DNA of 64,000 nt from Sporolactobacillus kofuensis (lineage in GTDB: Bacteria; Bacillota; Bacilli; Bacillales; Sporolactobacillaceae). Below the pieces are notes generated by a model, which made no database searches, was not told where the DNA came from, and saw only the letters and a program-made list of their open reading frames with translations. Where the stretch lies: assembly GCF_024125425.1 (NCBI RefSeq), contig NZ_JAMXWN010000012.1, positions 40,882 to 104,881 of the forward strand. Reading direction: 5' to 3'. Shown piece by piece: positions 44,029-54,098 of the stretch (positions within the stretch are counted from its first letter, which is position 1; each line of letters starts with the position of its first letter). A program made the translations under genes and the position numbers.

Positions 44029-45381
44029 ATGATAAAAAAAGTGCTTGTAGCGAATAGAGGAGAAATTGCGGTTAGAATTATCCGTGCTTGTAAAGAATTG
44101 AACATAGAATCGGTAGCCGTTTATTCTCAAGCCGATAAAGATGCCTTACATGTGCAATTGGCCGATGAAGCGTATTGCATCGGACCTAATTCACCGAAGG
44201 ACAGTTACTTAAGTTACACCAATATGATCAGTGTAGCGACACTTACGGGTTGCGATGCTGTTCATCCAGGATATGGATTCTTGTCTGAGAATGCTGATTT
44301 TGCTGAGATGTGTGAGGAATGTAATTTAATTTTCATCGGACCAAGCTCAGATGCGATTAGTAAGATGGGGATCAAGGATATTGCAAAGCAAACGATGAAA
44401 AATGCCGGCGTTCCTGTGGTACCTGGATCAAACGGTATCATTGAGAGTGCGGAAGATGGAGTGAAAATTGCCAATGATATCGGTTATCCTGTATTGATAA
44501 AGGCAACAGCCGGTGGTGGCGGTAAGGGTATTCGTGTTGCAAGAGACGAGAAGGAACTTCGCCATGGTATTCAAATTACGCAACAAGAAGCAGATACATC
44601 TTTTGGTAATTCCGGAGTGTATATTGAAAAGTACATCGAGGATTTCCGTCATGTGGAAATTCAAGTACTCGCGGATACACAAGGACATGTCATCCATCTG
44701 GGAGAACGGGACTGTACCATTCAACGACGTCTACAGAAATTGCTAGAAGAGTCACCGTCGCCCGCACTTGATGAAGCAAAGCGACAAGAAATGGGTAGAG
44801 CAGCCGTTCGTGCGGCTCGCGCTGTAAATTATCGTGGCGCCGGAACAATCGAGTTCATCTATGAACCCAATGGCTCGTTCTACTTTATGGAAATGAATAC
44901 GAGAATCCAGGTTGAGCATGGTGTTACGGAATATGTTACCGGTCTGGATCTTGTAAAGGAACAATTACGAGTTGCTTCCGGAGTGCCATTATCTGTGAAA
45001 CAAGAAGATGTACACTTGCAAGGACATGCCATTGAATGCAGAATTAATGCTGAAGATCCTGAAAAGAATTTTATGCCTTCTTGCGGACGGGTAGAAACGT
45101 ATCTTGCTCCAGGAGGTCCCGGCGTTCGTATTGATTCAGCTGTCTATCAAGGATATTTTATTCCTCCATACTACGATTCCATGGTTGCTAAAGTCATTAC
45201 CTATGGGAAGACAAGAGAAGACGCGATTGAGACAATGAAACGGGCACTTGGCGAATATGTTATTGAAGGGATAAAAACAACGATTCCTTTCCATCAGCGC
45301 CTTCTGCAACATCCGGTTTTTGAAAGCGGCAAGTTTAATACAAAATTTTTAAAGAAGTATCCACTAAACGAGCAAAGTTAA
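44029..45381 (+). CDS. accC: Biotin carboxylase subunit of acetyl-CoA carboxylase
   Basis: AccC carboxylates biotin on AccB with ATP and bicarbonate. The 450-residue ATP-grasp protein opens KKVLVANRGEIAVRIIRACK, with the Gly-rich loop TAGGGGKGIRVA, FLEMNTR-type FMEMNTRIQVEH and the family's Arg in ECRINAEDP. Cotranscribed with accB. Length is normal. Confidence 0.97.
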   Translation: MIKKVLVANRGEIAVRIIRACKELNIESVAVYSQADKDALHVQLADEAYCIGPNSPKDSYLSYTNMISVATLTGCDAVHPGYGFLSENADFAEMCEECNLIFIGPSSDAISKMGIKDIAKQTMKNAGVPVVPGSNGIIESAEDGVKIANDIGYPVLIKATAGGGGKGIRVARDEKELRHGIQITQQEADTSFGNSGVYIEKYIEDFRHVEIQVLADTQGHVIHLGERDCTIQRRLQKLLEESPSPALDEAKRQEMGRAAVRAARAVNYRGAGTIEFIYEPNGSFYFMEMNTRIQVEHGVTEYVTGLDLVKEQLRVASGVPLSVKQEDVHLQGHAIECRINAEDPEKNFMPSCGRVETYLAPGGPGVRIDSAVYQGYFIPPYYDSMVAKVITYGKTREDAIETMKRALGEYVIEGIKTTIPFHQRLLQHPVFESGKFNTKFLKKYPLNEQS

Positions 45382-45400
45382 TCATGGAGGTGTGACATTC

Positions 45401-45811
45401 ATGCCGGAAAACGAAAATCGAACGATTGAGGTTGAAGAGCAGCAAGAAGATTTGGGGAAGATTGAAATTTCTCCGGAGGTTATCGAAGTGATTTCGAGTC
45501 TTGCAGCTGTCGAAGTTGTCGGCGTGGGCGACTTACACGGCAACTTTGCCTCGGGAATGGTTGAAAAACTTGGCGGTCGAAACTATCGTAAGGGCGTTAA
45601 AGTCGACTTAACCGATGAAGGTATCAATATAGACGTTCAACTAACGATGAATTATGGGGTCTCGATTCCAGAAGTAGCTGAAAAAGTTCAAGATAATATT
45701 GCTCAAGCATTAAAAAGAATGACAGCATTGGACGTTCATGAGATTAATATCCATGTTGTTGGTGTTCGGTTTGAGAATAATAAGGAAAAGACGATTGCAG
45801 AGATTGATTGA
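45401..45811 (+). CDS. yqhY: YqhY, Asp23/Gls24 family protein
   Basis: The 136-residue protein has the Asp23 pattern ISPEVIEVISSLAAVEVVGV and VDLTDEGINIDVQLTMNYG. In Bacillus yqhY is linked to accBC and affects acetyl-CoA carboxylase activity. The ATG at 45401 lies 8 nt after GGAGGTG; the GTG at 45392 overlaps the site. It closes the acc transcription unit before a terminator. Confidence 0.9.
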   Translation: MPENENRTIEVEEQQEDLGKIEISPEVIEVISSLAAVEVVGVGDLHGNFASGMVEKLGGRNYRKGVKVDLTDEGINIDVQLTMNYGVSIPEVAEKVQDNIAQALKRMTALDVHEINIHVVGVRFENNKEKTIAEID

Positions 45812-45812
45812 G

Positions 45813-45846
45813 AAGCAAAGGGGTATCTTAACCCCTTTGCTTCTTT
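45813..45846 (+). terminator. Terminator of accBC-yqhY
   Basis: GAAGCAAAGGGGT pairs with ACCCCTTTGCTTC, then TTT. Confidence 0.88.
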
Positions 45847-45920
45847 CCGTGTATTTTCCGCGCATAATAAAAGCACCAATTAAAGAATATTGACAAGCAA
45901 GTAATGAAAGGAAGTCAGTG

Positions 45921-46331
45921 ATGAATCGAAGAGAAGCACGAAAAATGGCACTGCAAGCGTTGTTCCAAATGACGCTCAGCGCTACTGAAAAAGAAACAGC
46001 TTTGGCAGCTGTGAATGAAAGCGGTCGACCAATCGATCCGTTCGTTAGCCAACTCCTTGACTATACAATCGAGAACGAAGCAGAAATTGACCGTCTGATC
46101 AGCAAACATTTGAAAAACTGGTCGCTCGAGCGCGTGGGCAACATTGATAAAACAATTTTGCGGTTAGCCGTGTGTGAGATTCTTTACTTCCATGATATTC
46201 CAACGACAGTTACTGTAAATGAAGCAGTTGAGCTCTGCAAAATTTACAGTGATGAACAAACAAGAAAATTTGTAAATGGTGTTTTAGCAGGTATCTCTAA
46301 GGAAATTGGACCCGAAAAAACAGACAAATAA
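45921..46331 (+). CDS. nusB: Transcription antitermination factor NusB
   Basis: NusB binds boxA RNA with NusE to keep polymerase running through rRNA operons. The 136-residue all-helical protein opens NRREARKMALQALFQM and ends with TTVTVNEAVELCKIYSDEQ and RKFVNGVLAGI. The ATG at 45921 is preferred over the GTG before it. It starts the nusB-folD-xseA-xseB-ispA gene row. Confidence 0.95.
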   Translation: MNRREARKMALQALFQMTLSATEKETALAAVNESGRPIDPFVSQLLDYTIENEAEIDRLISKHLKNWSLERVGNIDKTILRLAVCEILYFHDIPTTVTVNEAVELCKIYSDEQTRKFVNGVLAGISKEIGPEKTDK

Positions 46332-46354
46332 AGATTAAAAAGGATGGATGACTG

Positions 46355-47212
46355 ATGGGCGCACAATTAATTGACGGAAAAGCAATTGCAGCAGCAAAAC
46401 GGCAAGCGATGAAAACGCGTATTGAATCAATGAAAGCACAAGGTTTTGTACCTGGACTTGCCGTAATTCTTGTTGGAGAAAATCCAGCTTCGATGTCCTA
46501 TGTCAAGGGTAAGATCCGTGATTGCAAAGAAGTAGGCATTTATTCTGAACTTATTCGATTTCCTGAGACAGTAACAGAAGAGCGCTTACTCGCTGAGATT
46601 GATAAACTCAATGAAGATAAGACCATTCATGGCATTCTGGTTCAATTGCCTCTACCGAGTCAGATATCAGAACAAAAAGTAATCCAAGCCATTCGTCCTG
46701 AAAAGGATGTCGATGGTTTTCATCCGATTAATGTGGGTCGTCTAGTTACAAAACAAGAAGGATTCGTGTCCTGTACACCAGCCGGAATCATTGAGATGCT
46801 TAAAGCAATTGATGTGCCTGTTGCCGGAAAGCATGTCGTCGTTGTCGGACGAAGCAACATAGTCGGCAAACCGGCTTCGCTATTATTCTTAAACTTGGAT
46901 GCAACTGTGACTATTTGTCACTCTAAGACCAAGCCGCTATCAAAATATACTCAACAAGCCGATATCCTGGTAGCTGCAGTAGGGCGAGAAGCACTTATAC
47001 ACGCGGAAGATATCAAGCCAGGTGCAATTGTCATTGATGTAGGGATGAACCGAAATGCTGCCGGAAAACTTGTTGGTGATGTTGCCTTTGAAGAAGTAAA
47101 AGAGAAAGCAGGGTTCATTACACCAGTTCCAGGCGGTGTTGGTCCAATGACACGCGTTATGCTGCTTGAAAATACGCTTCTTGCCGCAGATCGGCAGAAT
47201 AAGAAAGGGTAA
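46355..47212 (+). CDS. folD: Methylenetetrahydrofolate dehydrogenase / cyclohydrolase
   Basis: FolD oxidises methylene-THF to formyl-THF in one-carbon metabolism. The 285-residue protein has SYVKGKIRDCKEVGI with the catalytic Lys, ILVQLPLP, VVVGRSNIVGKPAS and TPVPGGVGPMTR. It receives methylene-THF from the glycine cleavage system encoded upstream. ATG after AAGGATGG. Confidence 0.97.
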   Translation: MGAQLIDGKAIAAAKRQAMKTRIESMKAQGFVPGLAVILVGENPASMSYVKGKIRDCKEVGIYSELIRFPETVTEERLLAEIDKLNEDKTIHGILVQLPLPSQISEQKVIQAIRPEKDVDGFHPINVGRLVTKQEGFVSCTPAGIIEMLKAIDVPVAGKHVVVVGRSNIVGKPASLLFLNLDATVTICHSKTKPLSKYTQQADILVAAVGREALIHAEDIKPGAIVIDVGMNRNAAGKLVGDVAFEEVKEKAGFITPVPGGVGPMTRVMLLENTLLAADRQNKKG

Positions 47213-47218
47213 CCGTTA

Positions 47219-48571
47219 ATGGATCAAGATCGTTACATTAGTGTGACCAAACTGACGCGCTATATCAAACAATTAATGGAGACCGATGGCAATCTGCAAA
47301 ATGTTTGGCTTCGGGGTGAGATCTCAAATTATAAGAAACACTCACGGGGACATCTCTATCTCACCATTAAAGACAAGAATTCAAGGATTCGCGCAGTGAT
47401 GTTTGCCGGTAACGCAAGACAGCTGACATTTGTACCTGAGGATGGTATGAAAGTTCTGGTACAGGGTGCCGTGGCTTTGTATGAGCCCTATGGTGAGTAT
47501 CAGATCTATATTCGTGATATGGAACAAGATGGTCTAGGTCGTTTATATCTCGCCTATGAAGCATTGAAAAAGAAACTTCAAGAATTAGGTATGTTTGATC
47601 CCGCGATTAAAAAAGCAATACCAGAAGTTCCTTATCAAATTGGTATTATTACCTCAACGACAGGTGCGGCAATCCGAGATCTTTTTACAACCATTAAGCG
47701 GAGATTTCCCGCAGCTCGATTGACTGTTTTTCCTGTACTTGTACAAGGAGCAGAAGCTGCCCCGTCGATTGCTGCTGCGATTGATCAAGCAAATCGACTT
47801 GATTCGCTCGATGTATTGATTGTTGGTAGAGGTGGCGGCTCGATTGAAGATTTATGGGCTTTTAATGAGGAAATCGTCGCCAATGCTATTTATCGTTCAA
47901 AAATACCTATTATTTCGGCTGTGGGTCATGAGACGGACTTTACCATTGCTGATTTTGTTGCGGATAAACGTGCACCGACACCTACTGCGGCCGGTGAATT
48001 TGCAGTGCCTGATGTCGTCGAATTGAGTCGGCATATCGATCAATTAACTACTCGGCTATCCCAGGCTATGAATGGTCGCCTACGTGAGGAAAAAACAAGA
48101 TTGCATCGACTTCGCGGTTCCTATGCATTTAAATTTCCAGGGCAATTAGTGCTTCAAAAGGAGCAGGAATGTGATCGGCTATTGGAACGCTTAGGACAAT
48201 CTGCGAAGCATCAATTACAGCACAAGCAGAATCAATTGGTGATGGCTGACAGATTATTAGCACAGAGCAAGCCGAATGAACTCCTAAACCGAGCCGAAAA
48301 ACAGTTGAACGAACGTATGCAACATTTCCTACGTGCGTTCGCCACGTATCGTCATTCAAAAGAGAGTCAATTTGATAAGCTACTTACACAATTGAATAGT
48401 CTTAGTCCTTTGAAGATCATGAGTCGTGGGTACGGTTTAGCCTTTGACGCAAACAATCAATTAATTAAAACCGTTCAAAGCGTGTCCCCAGGGGACTCTG
48501 TAACGGTGCGAATGCATGATGGGAAGTTAGACTGTCAAGTATGGGGTATGGGGTATAGAGGAGGCGAATGA
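47219..48571 (+). CDS. xseA: Exodeoxyribonuclease VII large subunit
   Basis: XseA with XseB degrades single-stranded DNA. The 450-residue protein has an N-terminal OB fold ([20 protein letters not shown]), the catalytic region [16 protein letters not shown] and [16 protein letters not shown] with [21 protein letters not shown] residues, and a helical C-terminus. It lies 6 nt after folD. Confidence 0.96.
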   Translation: MDQDRYISVTKLTRYIKQLMETDGNLQNVWLRGEISNYKKHSRGHLYLTIKDKNSRIRAVMFAGNARQLTFVPEDGMKVLVQGAVALYEPYGEYQIYIRDMEQDGLGRLYLAYEALKKKLQELGMFDPAIKKAIPEVPYQIGIITSTTGAAIRDLFTTIKRRFPAARLTVFPVLVQGAEAAPSIAAAIDQANRLDSLDVLIVGRGGGSIEDLWAFNEEIVANAIYRSKIPIISAVGHETDFTIADFVADKRAPTPTAAGEFAVPDVVELSRHIDQLTTRLSQAMNGRLREEKTRLHRLRGSYAFKFPGQLVLQKEQECDRLLERLGQSAKHQLQHKQNQLVMADRLLAQSKPNELLNRAEKQLNERMQHFLRAFATYRHSKESQFDKLLTQLNSLSPLKIMSRGYGLAFDANNQLIKTVQSVSPGDSVTVRMHDGKLDCQVWGMGYRGGE

Positions 48572-48573
48572 AC

Positions 48574-48828
48574 ATGTTTGAAGCAGATGAAGAGAAAGAT
48601 CATACACCAGCATTTGAAGAAGCTATGGGTAAACTTGAACAGATAGTCAAGCAACTGGAAGAGAATGAAGTGCCATTGGAAAAAGCGATAGCGCTCTTTC
48701 AAGAAGGTGTGGCTTTGTCCAAGCTGTGCCATGATAAGCTTGAAAATGTTGAGAAGCAAATGGACCAACTCATGGATCCGAGTGGTGAAACAAAGCCGTT
48801 TTCCGTTCAGGGAGATGAACGTGAATGA
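48574..48828 (+). CDS. xseB: Exodeoxyribonuclease VII small subunit
   Basis: The 84-residue helical protein contains [20 protein letters not shown] and [13 protein letters not shown], typical of XseB. The ATG at 48574 is 9 nt from GGAGG, while the ATG at 48568 is too close. It overlaps ispA by 4 nt. Confidence 0.94.
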   Translation: MFEADEEKDHTPAFEEAMGKLEQIVKQLEENEVPLEKAIALFQEGVALSKLCHDKLENVEKQMDQLMDPSGETKPFSVQGDERE

Positions 48829-49712
48829 CTACTGATCGACTCAGCATCTATTTAACTGAAACACGAACCTGGTTTGAAGCATGTATTCCTTCAATTTTCC
48901 AAAGTGCCGAAATTACTCCGAAACTGAAACAGGCGATGCTCTATTCGCTCCAGGCAGGAGGAAAAAGGATTCGTCCAATTTTACTTTTTGCGACACTTCA
49001 CCTATTGAACAAAGATAAAATGATTGGCTTGTCGACTGCTCTTGGTCTAGAAATGATCCATACGTATTCGCTTATCCATGACGATTTACCGGCAATGGAC
49101 GATGATGATTTGAGAAGAGGGAAACCGACCAATCATGTCATTTTTGGTGAGGGAACAGCCGTATTAGCTGGCGATGCTCTATTGACTGCAGCTTTTGAAG
49201 TGATCGCGAAGGATCCCCATTTGGACACGCAAACCAAAAGCAAAGTATTAGGAATGTTGGCGGAAGCTGCAGGGCCGGAAGGAATGGTTGGCGGGCAAGA
49301 AGATGATCTTGAAGCAGAAGGGCACACACTTCAATTAGACGACTTAATTTCCATCCACCGCAGGAAAACCGGCAAATTAATTCGTTTCTCGGTAGAAGTT
49401 GGCGCGGTATTAGCAAATGCTACGGAATTGCAAACAGAATCCCTGATCCGTTACTCTGAGCATATTGGTTTAGCTTTCCAAATTGGTGATGATATCCTGG
49501 ATATCATTGGCGATGAGGAAAAAATAGGAAAACCGGTCGGTAGTGATCTCACGAATAATAAGAGCACGTACGTCAGCCTGTTGGGGATGGATGGCGCTAA
49601 AGAGAAGCTGGAACAGCAAGTGAGTGCTGCAATCGCTAGTCTCCGCGAAATTGGCCTGGAAGACAGTCTGCTTGCCGAATTTGCGACCTATCTCTTGCAT
49701 CGGACGCATTAA
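48825..49712 (+). CDS. ispA: Farnesyl diphosphate synthase
   Basis: IspA condenses isopentenyl diphosphate with allylic diphosphates to make farnesyl diphosphate. The 295-residue protein has both Asp-rich motifs, [16 protein letters not shown] and [13 protein letters not shown], and the loop [10 protein letters not shown]. It follows xseB with a 4-nt overlap and precedes the OLE RNA. Confidence 0.96.
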   Translation: MTTDRLSIYLTETRTWFEACIPSIFQSAEITPKLKQAMLYSLQAGGKRIRPILLFATLHLLNKDKMIGLSTALGLEMIHTYSLIHDDLPAMDDDDLRRGKPTNHVIFGEGTAVLAGDALLTAAFEVIAKDPHLDTQTKSKVLGMLAEAAGPEGMVGGQEDDLEAEGHTLQLDDLISIHRRKTGKLIRFSVEVGAVLANATELQTESLIRYSEHIGLAFQIGDDILDIIGDEEKIGKPVGSDLTNNKSTYVSLLGMDGAKEKLEQQVSAAIASLREIGLEDSLLAEFATYLLHRTH

Positions 49713-49784
49713 ATGTAAAATTATATGATCTTTATTTGAGGGTTTGTCAAATTTGTGATAAAATGAATTGCATTAAATTGATGG

Positions 49785-50365
49785 TGCAGTATTCTAGTCA
49801 CTCTACTTTACTTGAAGACGGGGCTAAAAATCCGTCAAAGGGCACATCGATGAAGTTCCTGGTGCAGGCTTAGAGCGCCCAGCTTTGGGCTTGTGCTGGG
49901 AGTAAAGGACGTAGGGCGATCCGCAACGGCATGTGGGCGAAGACCCTGCGTCCGTGGAGACACGTACGTTGTTTGCTTTTATGCAAGAACTATGTGGAAA
50001 ACCTGTTTCGTAAGTACTTAATTATTAAGGAAAAGCGAACAGCGTAGCCTGCCTTGAGTGGGAAAGAGGGGATGGTTAGCGCAAAACTTTGAAATACTTG
50101 GCCGGTATGATAAGGGGCGCTTTCCTGAAATCAATTCTGCAAAAGAGGCTAGAGCAAAGTTTCAAGAGTGTTTGAGGAAATCTCCTAGACTGTCTGTATA
50201 TATGCAGCATTTGAAAAGGATTATAGTGCGGTCTAAGTGGCGTTCTAGTTCGGTGTCTGGCGACAGCATCGGCTAAGTTTTAAAAGGAAACTGCCTGCTT
50301 GGCAACAACAGGTAATTTAGCGGGAAAACCTACTGGACCTAAGCCGCAATGTTTACTTTTCAAAT
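49785..50365 (+). ncRNA. ole: OLE RNA (ornate, large, extremophilic)
   Basis: A stretch of about 580 nt between ispA and a DUF-type membrane gene upstream of dxs is locally GC-richer than neighbouring gaps, has no credible ORF and folds on paper: for example GGACGTAGGG (49907-49916) with CCCTGCGTCC (49944-49953). In Bacillus halodurans and relatives the OLE RNA lies exactly here, next to the gene for its membrane partner OapA. I assign it from size, position and partner; both ends are approximate (plus or minus 20 nt). Confidence 0.85.
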
Positions 50366-50462
50366 GACCTCGCTACATAATTTATTAATGTATTAAATAA
50401 GATATATTATATTTAAGGATGTGAATTGTCCGACATTTAGATAAAAACAAGTCGGAACACAC

Positions 50463-51089
50463 ATGAAAAATGAACTTAAAAAAGCTCTGAAATGGGCGCT
50501 TCCCTTAGCTGTTATCACGCTTGTGCTAGCGGCTATTTTTTCAATTGTGTCCACTGCCGTACTCAGCGATGCGAATGTCGTTAGTGGTACTTTTGTTGTG
50601 ATTGTCATTATTCTCATCGCCTTATTTTTCGATATCATTGGCGTTGCATCTACTGCATCGAATGAGGCACCGTTTCATGCCATTGCTTCAAAAGGAATGA
50701 AAGGCGCAAAATATTCAGTGTGGTTAACAAAGAATGCAGACCGAGTGAACACGTTCTGTACGGATGTGATTGGTGATGCCAGTGCCATAATTAGCGGGAC
50801 GGCAGCATCCGTTGTCGTGGTCGAAATGATGGAGCTTCTAAGTAAAGATAAGAGCGGTTTCGTTGACTATGTTGTATCCGTAATTGTCACTAGTTTGGTT
50901 GCAGCTTTCACTGTTTTTGTGAAAGCACTTGGTAAAGGGTTTGCTATTAAAAATGCTACAAATATTATCTATAAGGTCGGATTTGTCCTTTATTTTATAG
51001 AGGATCGCCTTCATATCCCTATCCTAAAAATCCTTGATAAAAAGAAAAATAAGGGTAAAAAGAGAAAAAAGGCAAAGAAGGATGAGTGA
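50463..51089 (+). CDS. oapA: OLE-associated membrane protein OapA
   Basis: The 208-residue protein has membrane helices at about residues 12-33, 39-62 and 130-153, a possible amphipathic helix near 165-182 and a very basic Lys-rich tail ([15 protein letters not shown]). This and its place between the OLE RNA and dxs match OapA, which binds OLE RNA at the membrane as a dimer. The ribosome binding site is weak (CGGAAC). Its stop overlaps a GTG of the dxs frame. Confidence 0.88.
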   Translation: MKNELKKALKWALPLAVITLVLAAIFSIVSTAVLSDANVVSGTFVVIVIILIALFFDIIGVASTASNEAPFHAIASKGMKGAKYSVWLTKNADRVNTFCTDVIGDASAIISGTAASVVVVEMMELLSKDKSGFVDYVVSVIVTSLVAAFTVFVKALGKGFAIKNATNIIYKVGFVLYFIEDRLHIPILKILDKKKNKGKKRKKAKKDE

Positions 51090-51094
51090 TCACC

Positions 51095-53011
51095 ATGGAT
51101 GTTTCAACAATTAAAAATCCTAAGTTTCTAAAGAAAATGCCTGTTGATCAGATGATTGATCTTGCAAAGGACATCCGATCTTTTCTTATTCATAAATTAT
51201 CTAAGACCGGAGGCCACTTGGCACCAAATTTGGGCGTTGTTGAACTGACATTGGCGCTTCATAAGGTGTTCAACAGTCCGGAGGATAAGCTGATCTGGGA
51301 TGTCGGACATCAGTCCTATGTCCACAAGATTCTCACTGGAAGAGGAGATCAATTCGATACGCTCCGCCAATATAAGGGCTTATGTGGATTTCCCAAACGA
51401 AGTGAAAGTGAACATGATGTTTGGGAAACAGGGCACAGTTCAACTTCACTTTCAGCTGCACTTGGGATGGCTGTTGCCCGAGATCTGAAACACGAAAACT
51501 TCGACGTGGTTGCCATCATTGGAGACGGAGCATTAACAGGTGGAATGGCTCTTGAGGCTCTAAATGATATCGGACATCAGAAGCGAAACATGATCATTGT
51601 GCTTAACGATAATGAAATGTCGATCGCTCCTAATGTTGGTGCCATGCACAATATGCTTAATCGTATTCGTTCAGCAAACAAATATAATCGAGCTAAAGAA
51701 GATATTGAGTACTTGATGAAAAGAATTCCTGCATTCGGAGGCAAATTAGCTTCTGTGGCTGAACGGCTAAAAGACCGACTTAAATATATGCTCGTATCAG
51801 GAGTGTTCTTTGAAGAACTCGGGATTACCTATCTTGGGCCTGTAGACGGACATAATTTTGAAGCTTTGATTGATAACTTAAACTATGCCAAGAAGCGAAA
51901 AGGTCCGGTATTAATCCATATATTGACTCAGAAAGGGAAAGGATATAAACCGGCAGAATTAGATGAAGTTGGCACATGGCATGGTACGGGTCCTTACAAA
52001 ATTGAATCAGGTGCTTTTATTAAGCCTGTTGCCGTAGCACCTGCGTACAGTAAGGTAGTCAATGATACTTTGCAGGAGATTGCTCGAAAAGATGACCGAG
52101 TGGTTGTTATTTCCCCTGCAATGGTTGTTGGTTCAAAGCTTGAAGGATTCGGACGTGAATTTCCAGATCGCTTATTTGATGTTGGCATAGCAGAACAGCA
52201 TGCAGCCACATTTGCAGCAGGATTAGCGACACAAAATATGAAACCAGTGCTCTCCATCTACTCGACATTCATGCAACGTGCGTATGATCAATTAGTACAT
52301 GATATTTGTCGACAGAACCTAAACGTGGTCATTGCTGTTGACCGGGCAGGGCTCGTCGGTGCAGATGGTGAAACCCATCAAGGTATCTTTGATGTCGGTT
52401 TCTTACGCGAACTGCCGAACTTAACGATTATGATGGGAAAAGATGAAAAGGAATTAAGAAATATGATTTTTACTGCTCTTCACTATGATCGTGGACCGAT
52501 TGCCGTACGCTATCCCCGTGGCAATGGTTTAGGCGTAGCTATGAATGAGGCGCCTGAATTGATTCCAATTGGCAAATGGGAAGTACTTCGTGAGGGTCAC
52601 GATGCAGCGGTACTGGCTTTTGGACCAATGTTGCAAGTTGTCTTAGACGCTGCCAAACACTTGGAAAGTGAAAAGATCAAAATTAAGGTTGTGAACGCAC
52701 GCTTCATTAAACCACTTGATCATGAAATGCTCTCGGAGTTGTCACAGAGCGGCATGCCACTATTGACTGTTGAAGAAGGCCTTCTTGATGGTGGGTTTGG
52801 CTCAAGTATTATGGAATTTTTCCACGATTACGGGGATCATGAACACATCATTGAACGAATGGGTATTGATGATTGCTATGTAGAGCATGGTAGCGTCGGT
52901 GAACTACTGGAAGAACTCGGCTTAACAAGTGAGCAAATTTGTGTGCGCATTAGAAAGATGCTCAAAGAACAGAACCCAAAGAATGGAATTAGGAAGGTTT
53001 TTACTTCATGA
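51095..53011 (+). CDS. dxs: 1-deoxy-D-xylulose-5-phosphate synthase
   Basis: Dxs makes DXP from pyruvate and glyceraldehyde-3-phosphate, the entry to the MEP isoprenoid pathway, and needs thiamine diphosphate. The 638-residue protein has [18 protein letters not shown], the TPP site [31 protein letters not shown] and [15 protein letters not shown]. The ATG at 51095 is preferred; a GTG at 51086 overlaps the oapA stop. The last bases overlap yqxC. Confidence 0.96.
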   Translation: MDVSTIKNPKFLKKMPVDQMIDLAKDIRSFLIHKLSKTGGHLAPNLGVVELTLALHKVFNSPEDKLIWDVGHQSYVHKILTGRGDQFDTLRQYKGLCGFPKRSESEHDVWETGHSSTSLSAALGMAVARDLKHENFDVVAIIGDGALTGGMALEALNDIGHQKRNMIIVLNDNEMSIAPNVGAMHNMLNRIRSANKYNRAKEDIEYLMKRIPAFGGKLASVAERLKDRLKYMLVSGVFFEELGITYLGPVDGHNFEALIDNLNYAKKRKGPVLIHILTQKGKGYKPAELDEVGTWHGTGPYKIESGAFIKPVAVAPAYSKVVNDTLQEIARKDDRVVVISPAMVVGSKLEGFGREFPDRLFDVGIAEQHAATFAAGLATQNMKPVLSIYSTFMQRAYDQLVHDICRQNLNVVIAVDRAGLVGADGETHQGIFDVGFLRELPNLTIMMGKDEKELRNMIFTALHYDRGPIAVRYPRGNGLGVAMNEAPELIPIGKWEVLREGHDAAVLAFGPMLQVVLDAAKHLESEKIKIKVVNARFIKPLDHEMLSELSQSGMPLLTVEEGLLDGGFGSSIMEFFHDYGDHEHIIERMGIDDCYVEHGSVGELLEELGLTSEQICVRIRKMLKEQNPKNGIRKVFTS

Positions 53012-53838
53012 AAGATAGAGAAAGAGTAGATGTACTCCTGGTTAAGAAGGGATTATTTGACTCCCGTGAAAAGGCACAGAGAGCAGTCATGGCTGGTATG
53101 GTCTATCATGGCGATCAGCGTGTTGATAAGCCAGGAAGCAAAGTGGAGAGTACTCTAGAATTTAACATCAAAGGTAATCTTTTACCGTATGTCGGGCGCG
53201 GCGGTTTGAAACTCGAAAAAGCACTTAAAGTGTTTCAACTGGATCTAACAGAAGTACTCATGCTTGATATTGGTGCATCGACCGGTGGATTCACGGATTG
53301 TGCATTGCAAAATGGCGCGAGAAAAGTCTATGCGTTAGATGTTGGGTACAATCAATTGGCATGGAAACTGCGTAGCGACCCCCGAGTTGTTGTTATGGAG
53401 AAAACGAATTTTCGATACTGTACGTTAAGTGATTTTAAGGAAGGCCGTCCGGAATTTTCATCCATCGATGTCTCGTTTATTTCGTTGAAAAAAATACTTC
53501 CGGCGCTTGCAACTATTTTACAAGAGAATGGGGAAGTTGTGGCGCTTATTAAACCACAATTTGAGGCGGGACGCGAAGAGGTCGGTAAGAAGGGCATCGT
53601 CCATGACCCGAAAGTACATTTATCGGTGATTCAGGATCTATTGCAATTTGCGTTAAGCTGCGGTTTTTCTATATTACATTTAGACTATTCTCCAATTACC
53701 GGCGGAGACGGAAATATTGAATTTCTTACGCACCTTCGCTTAGATGGTGACCATGCTGAAAATTTATTGGAGACCACACCTGAAGAAGTTGTTCGCACTG
53801 CCCATAATAATTTTAAAAAGAAACAAACAAACGATTGA
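53008..53838 (+). CDS. yqxC: TlyA-family rRNA methyltransferase YqxC
   Basis: An S4 RNA-binding domain (residues 5-60, [21 protein letters not shown]) precedes an FtsJ-like methyltransferase domain with [16 protein letters not shown] and [17 protein letters not shown]. The TlyA family methylates rRNA 2'-hydroxyls. The gene overlaps dxs by 4 nt. In B. subtilis ahrC follows; here it does not. Confidence 0.93.
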   Translation: MKDRERVDVLLVKKGLFDSREKAQRAVMAGMVYHGDQRVDKPGSKVESTLEFNIKGNLLPYVGRGGLKLEKALKVFQLDLTEVLMLDIGASTGGFTDCALQNGARKVYALDVGYNQLAWKLRSDPRVVVMEKTNFRYCTLSDFKEGRPEFSSIDVSFISLKKILPALATILQENGEVVALIKPQFEAGREEVGKKGIVHDPKVHLSVIQDLLQFALSCGFSILHLDYSPITGGDGNIEFLTHLRLDGDHAENLLETTPEEVVRTAHNNFKKKQTND

Positions 53839-53861
53839 GCCGAAAAAAGGCTCTTTTTTTT
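53837..53861 (+). terminator. Terminator of dxs-yqxC
   Basis: GAGCC-GAAAAAA-GGCTC with eight Ts, starting inside the yqxC stop. Confidence 0.88.
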
Positions 53862-53925
53862 GTGCAAAGAGAAAGTATAAAAATTCACTCGGACAAACGG
53901 CAATCCGTCACTAAATTTAGGTTCA

Positions 53926-53985
53926 AACACGAAAGGGCGCCCGCAAGCAAGCGAACAATCGAAGTGCTAATAAAGACATCCGTAA
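53926..53985 (+). repeat. Dispersed repeat, copy F (right end)
   Basis: GGGCGCCCGCAAGCAAGCGA then ACAATCGAAGTGCTAATAAAG matches the right part of copies A and B. It occupies the yqxC-recN gap where ahrC would be expected. Confidence 0.6.
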
Positions 53986-54098
53986 ATTCATGCAAGTACA
54001 GAAAAAGGCGAAAAAGAAAAGAAAATGATTGACGTAATCGCGTGAATAAGGGAAAATGGAGAATAGGAACAAACGTTCGAAACAAAGAGGTGCGTATC

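Noticed and set aside
50058..50276. 72-codon frame inside the OLE region
   Set aside because: It lies within a structured RNA, lacks a ribosome binding site and resembles no protein.
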